A stretch of 64,000 nt of DNA from assembly GCF_018873765.1 (NCBI RefSeq), contig NC_057923.1:59700593-59764592 (forward strand). Direction: 5' to 3'. Position 1 is the stretch's first letter; each line of letters begins with the position of its first letter. Shown here piece after piece: positions 10,316-22,800 of this stretch. The notes beneath the pieces are model-generated. The model was given only the letters and a program-made list of their open reading frames with translations. It ran no database searches and was not told the origin of the DNA. The position numbers were made by a program, and so were the translations under genes. This DNA comes from Telopea speciosissima (taxonomy: Eukaryota > Streptophyta > Magnoliopsida > Proteales > Proteaceae).

Positions 10316-10594
10316 TGTTAGAAGTCATGTAATAGGGGTAGTTTAGGAACTAGTCTATCACTAGTTGCCTTATTATGTAATTCTTCTATTTCTTCTTTAT
10401 TTCCCTTTTACCTCCCTAGGGAGGTGGATGTAATTCCTATTAGTGATGATTAAATGAATATATGGTGAACGGAGAAGTCTCTCCATTCACAATCGTTACA
10501 GCCCAATACACTCTTCTCTCTTCTCTCTTGCTATCTTCTTCTTCCTCCAACCTCTTCCTTCTCTCTTCTTATTTCCTAAACCTATATTCTAACT
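10316..10594 (+). repeat. 3' LTR of the copia element
   Basis: 279 bp, identical to the 5' LTR apart from one T/C difference (TGAATGG versus TGAACGG) and three fewer 7-bp CT-rich units. Followed by the TTGAG duplication at 10595-10599. Confidence 0.93.
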
Positions 10595-10599
10595 TTGAG

Positions 10600-10822
10600 A
10601 CCTGGTTTGATAGTTCTTGTTATTTCTTTATTCTGGCCTTTATTCAATACACCCTATGGTTCTACCTTGTGGACGGTTTTTGTGGTTATTTATTGCGGAA
10701 CCTAAGAACCCATTACTTTTTCATTCAGCAAAAAAGTACATAACATTTGAATAATTGAGTAGACTCAACAGAAATTAAATTCTTGGCAAGATAATCCCTT
10801 ACAGCCCAACAATGAGAAATAC
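10600..10822. other. Intron sequence downstream of the last certain SEC31 exon
   Basis: Begins on the minus strand with the GT donor at 10821-10822 and reaches the copia target site. No open frame resembling the SEC31 C-terminus is present on the minus strand. Confidence 0.5.
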
Positions 10823-13800
10823 CTGTGGAGACTGAGGTGCTTGTGATGGGAGAAAGAAATGGGGGGATGGTGAAGGTTGATAAGGGGCAGGAGTCACATA
10901 TCCTCCCCCATATGAAGTGCCAAAAGGCTGTTGATAATTTTCACCACAAGGACTACCAGGAATGCCTTGCTGCAGTTGTGACTGAGGTTTTTCCTGTGAA
11001 GAAGAAAATGAAACAACAGGAAGTCTTACAAACCAGGCCACTTGCACCAAGGAAGTGCATCCTTCACCGAGATCTTTTTCAATAAGATATCAAATATTAA
11101 AAGCAGTCTTGACGGAAAAAAAACCTGGTAATAATGTTGAGATCCATCAACTGCACCAAAACCAGATTGATCAGTGGAATATAGAGGTTCAGATTGCAAT
11201 TGAGAATTGTCAAAAGGCAGACTTTTGGGGATTTCTCTCTCTGCAACATTAAAAATAAAAAATCATCAAACTGAGAATGTAGGTGATGCATACATGCATT
11301 GAGTCCAGTAGTAAAAATCCATTCTACTCTACATGAAAACATCAAGAATAGAATATTTCCCTATGTTAAAGTGGAGCCTGGCATAAGTGTGTGGATTTTT
11401 TTTTTAATAGTTGGAAGCCATATGACCACTGACTCTTAGCTATGGGAACTTGGCTAATATAGATCAGCCAACAGGGTAATGGTACATCAACAGATAATAT
11501 GTAGCAATAATATACAACTTGGGCAACTCATACATTATTGGCATTCATTAAAGACAAGCACAGATGGGGTTTTCACTCGCAACACATTCATTTTGTAGCA
11601 TGATCATGCTTGATGCTACATCAAAATAATCAGTCGTAAGCATGGGTAGCAGGAAATTATGTAAACAAAGCTTTTAGGACACCAAAAATGCATTGACATA
11701 TCCTAGACTTCGATAAAATCATTGCCAAACAAGCTCTCACCTTCAAATATTTAACAAGTTGAAAAAAAAAAATCTTATGAGGGGCTGACACCTCATCTAC
11801 AACTTAATGCAGGTCAGAATTTTCCTTAACAGATACTTATTAACACCAATATACATGTGCAGAAGTTTTTATAAACAGTATGTAAACAATAGAGAATCAA
11901 AAGAATAATTCACCTTCCGCAGAGAGAGTTATACGATCCCGTAGGATAGCAAGCTCATGAGATGAATCTGCAGACCCTAAAAGTTTTAAATATTCCATTG
12001 CTGTTAGTAGAAGCCCTTGACTTGCTAGTAGCTCAGCATAGTTCTCCACAAGCTTGGACAAAGATGCACTAAATCGCTTCTGTCCAGTCGCCAAAGCAAG
12101 GATAATAGTCTTTTCCATTAAATCCTACCCACATAAATGAAAGATGCCAATCTTCAACCTGGGTTTTAAAATAATAATAACAGTAAGGAAAAAAAAATTT
12201 AGATGAACTTCTGATTACAACATCCACCTGGAGAAGGTCAACATAGGGTCTCCCTTCATGCTCAGCCTTCAAATTCCGTGACCAAATTTCAACTGTTTTG
12301 TCAATATTTCCAGCACAGATATAGCAGAGAGTTGCAGCTAATGTGTTTCCTGAAAGCATAAGTCTTGAAGCAAGAGTATCACAGAGCAGAGTCCAATCCT
12401 CTCCCTGTGCAAACTGTAAAAGATCATGGTAAAAGGGGATAAGATATCATAGGAAAGTACAGTAACTTCCAGTCTCATTGCTGCAGATATCAATTTTTTT
12501 TATTAGCAGCAGAATAATCTCATTTTAGAGGGCACATCAAGAATGAATCAGTTAAAATGCACCAACAGAGGGTAATAACCAATACCATATTGAATACAGC
12601 ATTTGGGTCCCTCATTTCACTGTAAGGGATCTTTTTAATCATCTACATCTAAAGGCACAAGACAAAAAGGCGATATAGAGCAGAGCAATTGTTTCAGATG
12701 GCCTATGATAACAGCATAGGCTCTAGGGAAGTTAAAGGTAATAGATATCATGCATTGCATAGAAAGATAACAAGATCATTTGACCAAAATTTAATTCAGA
12801 ATTAAACATAACGATGAAAGTCCAAAACAAATTAAATAACTTACAGTGCAAAGAAGAGCAAGTGTTTCCTTCCATGTAGTCAATGGCCTGGTGTTCACAA
12901 GGCTCTTTAGATCATTGCTCACCATTGCAGACACAACCTGCACAAAGATAGAACCGTCTCAGTTTTACACAAAAAAGGAAAAGGAAACAAAATAGTAGAG
13001 AAAAGCATGACGAATCCATGTTCACTACATGTCCCACCATTGTAGTCAAGGCAGCTAAGCCATCTGGGTATTTTGATCTTCCAAGTTGAGTAAGAAACTA
13101 GAGAACCAAAATCGATAGGAAGTATAACTATTGACACACCGGAGGAGGAGGACATTATCTCCATCCTCTAATGTAAGAAATAATAAAAACTGTATTTTTG
13201 AAACTAAAAGTAACCATTTTCTTTTCACCATTTTGTCAAAAGACAAATTAGCAGCCATCATGTTTCCCATTTTCATTATAATATCTGAGCTAAAGACAGG
13301 AAGGATGAAAAATTCATACTCCATTGGACCATGCAACCACAACTCAAGTTAATGATATTTATCCAGTGTCATATTAATATTCTTTTGCTTATTTAGGTGA
13401 TTAAATGCTAACACAAATTAATGAAGGCAAGACTATTTGGGTTTCATAGGTCTATGAACAGCACTAAAATACATGCCAGTCATGCTTTCAAGATTGTCAA
13501 AAGCACCAAAGAGGAAGATTATTCAGATTTTACAGGAGGTGTTGGGTGGCAGTGGAGGGAGTAAAAATGTAAAATTACTTAATTATCTTATTCCCAAACT
13601 AGAAAGGTAAATAGATTAACATAATTCTTTCCTAATAATTTAAATAAAAGACAAAGGTTAGGAGGTGACTAGCAACTAGTCAACCTGGTGAACACCAAGT
13701 AGCAATAGGATATATGTCAACTAGCTGTTCCTAATGGATTCAGTTCAGTGGGCCAGTCAAGTAAATTAATGAGACATTTCCAGGATGGTGCATTAACTGC

Positions 13801-16800
13801 ACCACTCCCACATTGCTTTTAACATGAGACAAGATTTGCTTTGATGTTTCAAGACAAAAAAGATTGAAATTACATGGACCTTCATGTAAGATGAGTGACT
13901 CTTTTTCAGGTATTGATCACGTGTGCTTTCCCACAAAGCAGCACCACCCACATGAGCGATAACTAAAGCATCAGCCATTCTATTTGCAGATACGCACAGT
14001 GCAACAGCTCCCTTATAGTCTCCAACAACCAAAGCACGTTGAATGCTATCCTCAAATGAGGAATCAGCCCCCTCTCTGGTTCCATCCAATTCTTGTAGGG
14101 ATTGCTCAACATTACTCACAGCACCACCATCACCCTCGAAGTGACTAGCTGGAGGTGAAAGAGATGAATCTGCTGTAGGGCTTTGAAGATTGTTAAAAAA
14201 ATCTTCCCCATTATCAGTGGGTAAGAAACTGAGTTCTTTATCTCCAGCAAATTTATTTGTTCCTTCATTAAGACTGAGCGTATTTATATCCTGGGAAAGC
14301 TCCTCTTGTGCACTATCATTTTCCTCGGTGAATACATTGAATCCTAGGTGGTTGAGTAGCTTTGTCCTTGCGGTCCCCTCATCTTCAAACATAACCTTCA
14401 AGAAGCCCCATGTTTCTTTATCATCCACAGATCTAATCACAATAACCAGGCAGAAGAAAAAAATTACAATCCAATAAGTTGAATAAATTTCTGCTTGAAA
14501 TGTAGGGAAAATGCCACTAACAGATCTTTTTTATAGATAACCTACTCAGACTCCAGAGATCTTTTTTCACATAAAAGCCGCAAGGAAGATTTTTCCCCAT
14601 TTTGAATTGCAGCTTCAAATTCAGTCGAGCGGCTCACTAAACTGAGTTCAGTAACCAAGCTATGCACATAAACCTGGGAAAAGAAGTAGAAGAAATTGAC
14701 AAACAACATAATGAAAGGAGCAAAGCACCAGAGCAACACAAGAGAGAGCTACCAAAGAATTTCCAGTTGGAGCACCGGCAGGTGATAAATTAGGGTTGAA
14801 TGAAACAAGCTTGCCACCAAAACCAAAAGAAGCTCCCACTGGACGTGTCAACCACTTTGGAGCTCTCAAGGGTGCTGCAGTTGAAGATGAAGATGTCAAT
14901 GAAGGTTCATTAAGGTCCCAAAAAAGAGCAGGATGCCATACATCAAAACAAATGAAAATAAAGCATAAGTATGTGAAATCATATCCATAGAATAAGAACC
15001 AAAGCAAGGAGGTGCCTTTTGGTGAGATAGTAGAGGTGCTGGGAGATTGCAACATAAACAAAATTAATTTATCAACAACCTGTGGCACATCATACTTCAA
15101 AATATAAGATGAAGAATTCAAAGATACATGTACCAGGTACAACCTACTGCTGTAGACATCTAAAATGGACCATCAGAAAACCTATCCCAGATACCATAAA
15201 AGAGAATATATCACTTGCCAAAAGAAAGTTTGACATGCTACAGAGACTATAAATTTGACATTGAAGCAACAGAAAGTACAACATTTTATAGCATTTAAAT
15301 TACATTAAACAGAGTTGTGATGGATCCAGTTTACTAATCCACTACATATGTGCATTATAACATTTACCATATGGTCATCAAACCTAGAGGTGCCTAAAGC
15401 AACCACCAAGTCAGAACTTGCTTTAGATGAAATTTCAGATATAGTGTCCATGCTCCACAGAGAACTATCAAAGGTCCAGTTCAAGAATTTAATACACAAA
15501 CATATCTAACCACTGATGATCATCTCCATACTTCATGGCAGTTTTGCCACCTTTATCCTCCAAGATTAGGTTAACAGAAGAGTTGAGATAAATACTTCAA
15601 TATGCTTCACCTCCTTGGTCACCCAAGCATGAATACTTTCTCTCCAACAAGGAACACCAGGGCAAAGTCTTTATGCCACCTAGGGAACATCTCATTTACT
15701 TGGAGTTCAAGATCAGCAAACTCCTTAGCTAATTTTCTAGCCAAGGGTCAGGTTGAGAGGAAATTTATGTATGTAGGGCCATATCCAATGGTTTGAAGTG
15801 AGGCAAATTTTGTTTTGACAAATGGCCATCTCTTGGTGAGTTTTGTGGATGATGTATATACTGATCTTGTACATTCTCCTCTTTTTCTGGCTTAGGCCTA
15901 TAAAAGTTGTTGCTTCAGAAATAAATAATTAGAAAAAGGGTTTCCAGGTAAGACATGAGGATGATCACTAGGTGTTTCCTCCAAAGACAAATCTTGAGCT
16001 CCTTACCTCCACCCACTGCACCCATTTTGAGTTCCGATTCCTGTGGTATCTTCCCAATTTCTGAAGTCAATAGAGGTCTCTCCTCCTTGACCGGATCCAA
16101 CACCCAAACTACATCCTCAACTTGAATTCTAAGTTAAAGCTCCATTGAATTTAAATTTCTACCTAAGAAACCCGATAGGAGTTTCTTCATGCAACAGGGG
16201 ATCAGGCACTCATTGGAGGTGCTAAAATTGTAATTTGAGTGTTTTCTCAGGTTGGGAGTCTAGTAGGAGTTGGAAAAGATTTAGTCCATATAATGATGGG
16301 GGGTCATGGTAGAGTCTATAGAACAAACAGATCCAATAATTGATGGCTGAACCTGAGTTGCTGGATCACAATTCATTGCCTTGACTCCCCTGGTTACGTC
16401 CACCATGAGGTTCCCGCCACTGCGGGGTCTGGGGAGGGTCATAATGTCGCAACCTTACCCTTGTTTTAACAGAGAGGCTGTTTCCAGACTCGAACCCCTA
16501 TAGAATGCTACTATTAAATATTAATGCAGTCGAATAGAAGTATTTTCCTATATGAAAGTCACAAGCCCATTCTTGTGTTTCTCCAAACTAGGGGAAGCAA
16601 AGCTTCAACAAGCAAATATATGCTCCCTCGCAAAGCGTCAAACACAGAAGTCAGGCTGTTCACTTCATTAATTTGACTCCACTTTCACGTTTCACAGGCT
16701 AGCCATCATTCTATATTAGAAAGGGCACGCAAAGCCTGAAGGCTGCTAACCCAAGGGGGCAGAACGAGTAGAGCGCCTGGCAAGCATACCAACTGTAGTC

Positions 16801-19800
16801 AAAACTCAAAAACACATTTTCCTTTCAGATAACACAGACGTTAGGCCATCCTTGGCCCGTCATTGATGCAAATATGTCACTTAAAGGGATTATTTTATTG
16901 GAAATAAGCCTTGGGTTGGGTTATGTAGGTGTTGATCCCATGGGTTTTCTTGGTAATGGACCTAAAATATGGGTAGAAAGTAGGAAAACAATAGTTACTT
17001 CATTAGTTTAGTTAGAGTCCTGTTTTGAGTCAGTTTCTTTCATTATTTTAGTTTCCTAGTGAGTTTTTTTTTTTTGGTAAATGAATATATTACCGAACCC
17101 CAAGAGAGGGAAGGGAAAGGGGAGCCAATATACAAGAGAAGAAAAAAAAACGGGGAGGAGAGGGGGAGGGGGATGGAGCGGCCAGCCAGCCTACACAGAG
17201 GAGGGAGGCCGCAAGAGGGCGATATCAAGGCCGCAAAAAGTCAAAATATGCCTGTTCCTAGTCAGTTTATGTTACCTTATTAGTTAAGGATTGGATTAAG
17301 CCTTTCCTTTATAGTGTTTGAGTCTGTTTTAAGTCTTCTATATTAGTTTGTAAGGGGCTACAGCCTTGTGCATGAATTTTGATTAATGAGATTTAGGCTT
17401 GAGCTTTTTCTTTATTCTGTGAGATTTAGATGACTGTTAGATGTGGTGCTATATGGTGGAATACCATTAATGGCTGGTGGGGTTCCAGTCGAAGCTAGTT
17501 GGGATGCTTAGTCATATCTTCTTCTTCTTCTATCTTCTTCTCCATCAATACTCGAGTAAGTAATCCTTTGTTTTCTGCAATTCTGCCATTGTTGCTGCCT
17601 GTGATTCGTCAGTCTTATCCCTGCTAGGATTGCTGAGTTTGAAGGTGAATCTCTACTCTGATTCATGTTCATTTTCGTCTCCATATTGTCGACTATCAAA
17701 ACCTGTTTTTAATTTCTTATTCTGTTGGCAAACTAGAACAGTCCTATTCATACTAAGATTGCTTGATTGTGGGAATTTTATGATGCTGATTTCGAATCTG
17801 TTTACAGAGTTCTGCGATTGAGAATTTTCTTTATCATCTCCTGTTTTCAATTTCAGATTCTACCAAGTAGTTGATACAGTGTTCTAGGCTCTCAATTTGC
17901 CGAAATTGACACCTGTTATTGTTGATCTGATTCTACTGAATTTAATAACATAACTTCAATTTAGCATCGTGATTAATATTCTACAACCTGATCTTTCATC
18001 AGAATCTTATTTTGACTGTTTTGCTCCTTTCCTAGTTACAATAGGAATCCTTCATTAAACCAGATCTACCCTTTGGATTAACCTGGGATTTTCAGCAAGA
18101 GTTTCCTTCACTAATAGGAGAACTCGACCTGAATTTCAGGTCCTTCTGAATGCTAGATCTTGTTCTATGATTGATGTAGATCACAAGTCCATATGTACCT
18201 GCAGGAACAAACCCCAAAACCAGCCCAGCAAGGTTGTGGGATTCGACTGCTGTGAGAGGCAGCCTGATTTAATGATGTGGCAAGTTTTTGTTGGTTCGAT
18301 GGAGCATCACCTAAGGCAGCCCCAGCCCAGAGAGAAGCATGAAGAAGAGAAGGGACCAAGACAGAAATTTTTTAAAAAAAATGTTCACATGAACAGTACC
18401 CAAGTTACTGTTCACGTGAACAGTGATTTAGGAACTGATATGGAAAGCCGGTGTGAAGATTAGCTGCTGGATGTTGGTGGAATATTCTATTAGAAACTGC
18501 TATTGACCTTAGTTTCTATTTTTGTAATAGTTTCTTAAATTTCAAGTCTAGGTATCTAGTAGTTTCAAATTTTGTTTCTTTTTAGTAGTTACTATATTTA
18601 CTAGTTTCTAATTTTGTTCCTTGCATGTTGGCTGAACTATAAAGCCTAGTTTCTATTTTCATTAGGTTTCTATTTTTGGAAGTTAATATTTTCTAATTTT
18701 GTAAGCTGACCTATTCCATTAAATAGGCAGCCCCTCTTGCAATAGAAACAGATTTTGGAGAATAGGATTTTCAGGCCATGTTCCCATTGTTTATGGGAGA
18801 ATATCCTTGTTTCAACAGTTGGGATAGCTGTGGATGAGAGACCCAGGCTGACAAAGCCATCCCCTACCCTCCCTTCTTCTCTTCTCTATATCCTCTTCTT
18901 CTTCTTCTTATCCTTTTCTATGTTCTTCATATGTGAACAGAAAGGGGGGGGTGTAGACACTGAATTTTGTCACCCCCCGGCGATGATGCCAACAGGACAC
19001 GGACAGACATCGGTATCTCTCTCAAGAAGGACTCTTGTCCCTACATTTAAGCTAAATCACCCTAACATCACTAAAATGAGGGGGACCACACTGTCCACGG
19101 TGTCGTGGACAGTGTCCCACGGCCCTGTGGAGGTCCCCACGGCAATGGTGTACGGAACCACGCCGCCGCGGAGCGCTACGACGTCAGCAGGCTGACGTCA
19201 TCCACGACGCCGTGGTTGTCCTCCACGGCGCCGTGGAGGACCTATCCAGCCCTATAAATAGGAAGGTCCCCCTCCCCTCATTTCATGGATTCTAGGCCTA
19301 GGGAGACCCTCCCAGTCCGATTTTTGCCCTCTTTCAAGCCTTTGTGAGTGGGTTTTGAGTAGTATTCTGAGTTGTGGGTAGATCCATCGATTACCCGCTT
19401 GAGTGAAGAGCGTTCACCTCCTAGTCAAGATGTTATTCCTTTCGCATACGGATAACTAAAGCCTCCTTTTATAGCCGTTATTCTGTCTGTATACAGCTAA
19501 CGAGAATCCCTTATACAGCCGTTGCTCTGCCCGAAGTCTGAGTAACGAAACCCATCTCATATAGTCTTTACTCTGTCTGACAAGAGAGAGGCAAACCAAT
19601 CGTCCATCTCCACCTGAGCCGTGGGACATCACATATTTCGTATTTGGTACACTTTCATTTATTTCTTGTATTTCTCGACTGATATCTGTCTCTTTCCTTT
19701 TTATTATTTTTGGCATAATGTAGACAATTAAAGTAACTCACTTTAGTGTACATAGTAAATGATTTTTCTTTCTTTGTCATGATTAGTGCATCATAACTTA

Positions 19801-22800
19801 GTCTTGCATGTTGGTATAGGATATATCATTAAGGGAGAATATTCGAAAACAAGCATCTAGTAGAAAGACCGGTTTATCCGGGCGAGGTGGGTGCCTAACA
19901 TCTTCCCACTCTCGTAACCTGACTACTTACCCTGAATCTCTGACCAGACCATATGGAATCACGTAGCCCTTTCCGTTAATCCCGAATGGGGCTACACACA
20001 TTGGGTCCTAGGCCCTAATCCTAGGTGGCGACTCCATTTCTTTATGAAGTATGATCCCAATCCCCCTGATGATATGTCGGAACGATATGCCGTTATTCAT
20101 TAAAGCCAATCCTTGTCGCCATAAGGCTGAGGAACCCTCATCCCGAGGACCATGGTACTTACAGGGGGAAAAAAAGCAATAAAAATTTTTCAGTTATTTA
20201 ATTTGTTCATCCTTATTGTGTTGATCCTGGCTGCAATCAATCTCCAGCTGGTTTCCCTGGTTTGAGGTCGACTTTTGCATTAATGCTATTTTGTTCAAAA
20301 ACTACTTGCTAATCTCTCTGTTTTCAGTCCTGTTTTGGTACCATTTTAGTCCTTCAAATCAGTACTACATTAGTCATCTCCATACAACAGCGAAAAGGTG
20401 GCTTTTATTAGCAAGATTGAAACCCCTAGTTTGCAAGGTGTTCAGGGTAAGGACCTTTATTAGAGACAAGCTCATGGAGAAACCTGAACTCACAGGAGGC
20501 TTTTGGAATCCAGATCACAGCTCTAAACCAGCATGAAGTGAAGACTGAAGATTCATAATACAATTTAAAGAGATGACATTTCTTCAGCATCATTCTTCCA
20601 TATTTTACAATCAGGTGAGATTCAACCTACTGTAACACCATAAATTATCCAATTTCCAATCCATGAGATTTCTTCCGAACACCAAATTCCAACTGGTGTT
20701 CCCACTAGAGATTTCAATGTATCACTATAACACAAAATCTCCCTCCAAAACACAAGTATATAAACCCCAAAGCGGAGCTTAGTTGGCAAGAACCAACACC
20801 TCACAATTAAGAGGTCATGAGTTCAACTCTCCTTGGGGCCCACCTATCCCCCAAAAAAAAAAAACAATGGACATACAAAAACATGAGTCCTATCACCAAC
20901 CAAAATATCCTCCCTAAGCTGCCTTGGACCCCTTCATAAGTTATAGAAGACAGAAAACAGTCCACATTCTCATTATATTCTTCCAAACAACCAGTTCATG
21001 AGAACAGAAAATCTTGAAGGGTCCCAGCCTCTTTCCTCCCTACTACGTGAAGTCTTTATTATTATACTCTTACCTGCTGCACCACTCTCTCTATTATTTA
21101 TTCAATAAACTTCTTTGCAGAGTAAATGAGAACAGGGGGAAAAATAAAGATATCCATGATCTAGCTTTTCCCGAACTACTTGTTTAAACAACAAGCTGTA
21201 ATGCCATTCTGTCAATAAGAATGGGATCCACAAGAATGTATTGCTTAAGGTGATTTAAGATACCATTGCCAAACACCATTTTGTTCTTGTTCCCTCTTTT
21301 TTGCATTTATCCTATATATCCCTTCTTCCTTTTAAAACAAAATATACTCATTACAGATAGAAAAGTGTATACTAAATTCAATGGGGATGACCAGATCAAT
21401 TGATGCAGGGAAGCAAGATTATCAAAAGTAGAAGCGGCTGACAGTTGAATTGCAATGACGTTCAATTAAGGGGGAGGGAGGAACTGAATATTTAAGATCC
21501 TTATCAGCTCAGAAAACATACTCATGCCAAACACACCCTCTCCAGCAGCATATTTGCTGCAAGCCTGCACAATGAAAAATAAATATGGATAAATGACAAG
21601 AATGTCGTTAACAGTGAAAAGACCATTCTAACAGGCTAAACCAAAGATGGTCTTTCGTATTAGGTTGACAATCGATAGCATACATCATAATAAAGAACAC
21701 TAATGATGTTATCCTGACTGGAGCACTTTGAAAGAAAATTGAATAAAAAAGCAGATTCTGATTGACAAATTATAAAGAGTTTATTCATTTCAGCAAAGTA
21801 AAAAACCGAACTCCACAGAGGTCCCAAATGTAAAGAAAACACTCTGAATGTACAAGCAAAGAATCTAATGGATCCGTGATTAGACATTTTCCACCAACCT
21901 CAATGTTGTAGATGCCAATTTTTCCATCGAATGATGAAGCTGATATGACTCCTGGTATCTTTGGGTACCAGTGAATATCAAAATTCCAGTTGGTGCCAGC
22001 TGGCAACTCACAGACAATCTGAACCATTTGAAAACGAAAGCAATGATGAGAAGTTAGAAGGCAACTGGATAATGGAAAAGTGCGTAACTGGCACGAGATG
22101 AAAACTTTAACAAAAGTACAAAACAGTTTCCTACCTCTCCCGTAGACGTGTCCCAGCAAACATTTCGATTATCTTTGGCACAAGTAAGCAAATAGGCACT
22201 GTCACTAGGACACCAAGACATTGCAATTACACCTGTGTAGAAGATAGAAACAAGCAAAGAGGAAATAAATGTCAAAATGCATAACAATACTAAAAATTGA
22301 AGGTTTCATATTAACATCTAAACGAAGTGATGGCAAAAATTCGGCAACAGTAATCAGTGAAATGTTTAGGGAGTATTGGGTTCAAGCAAAACACGTAGCA
22401 GGCATAAAACATGGAAGCCCAGAAAAACAAAAAAAAACAAAAAAACAAGTGAAAGCTTTAGCTGAATTTTGCAAAAATCCTGCTGTCAAATTTTCAGCAG
22501 ACAATTCATAAATAAGTTTTAGAAAACTGAATTGGAATGAAACGTAATTCAAGATAATCAACAGAACACAGCATCTAGTGGATGGGTAACAAAGAAACTT
22601 ATTGAAAAGTTTATCTCAAACCAGTTAACTAAAGAAACATCACAAGTTACTGTTGTACCAAAAAAAAAAAACAAAACAAAACAAAGACGAAGAGGTCCCA
22701 ACTCCATATTATGAACCACCTTTAAAACATAACTAAATGAAGCAGTTATCAAGCTGGCCCCAAAAAGTTAATCTATTTATGAGGGGGAGGGGAAAAAGAA

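Larger units (their letters stand above)
4707..10594 (+). mobile_element. Full-length Ty1/copia retrotransposon, young but coding-defective
   Basis: LTRs at 4707-5006 and 10316-10594 begin TGTTAGAA and end TTCTAACT, flanked by TTGAG at 4702-4706 and 10595-10599. An initiator-Met primer-binding site follows the 5' LTR and a polypurine tract precedes the 3' LTR. The internal region has gag, protease, integrase, reverse transcriptase and RNase H in copia order. The LTRs differ by one T/C substitution plus three 7-bp units of a CT-rich microsatellite, so insertion was recent. The coding frame nevertheless has three in-frame stops and four frameshifts. It inserted next to older viral relics, within what was probably a SEC31 intron. 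Confidence 0.95.

Noticed and set aside
16740..16860. GC-rich stretch thought to be a tRNA gene
   Set aside because: No cloverleaf could be folded and there is no complete A/B box pair.
18360..18430. TTCACATGAACAG / CTGTTCACGTGAAC inverted pair, considered as a terminator or operator
   Set aside because: A eukaryotic intron has no use for such a site; it is more likely part of a repeat, and no boundaries were found.
22269..22511. 80-aa plus-strand frame within SEC31
   Set aside because: It covers an intron between SEC31 exons 7 and 8 and has no domain.
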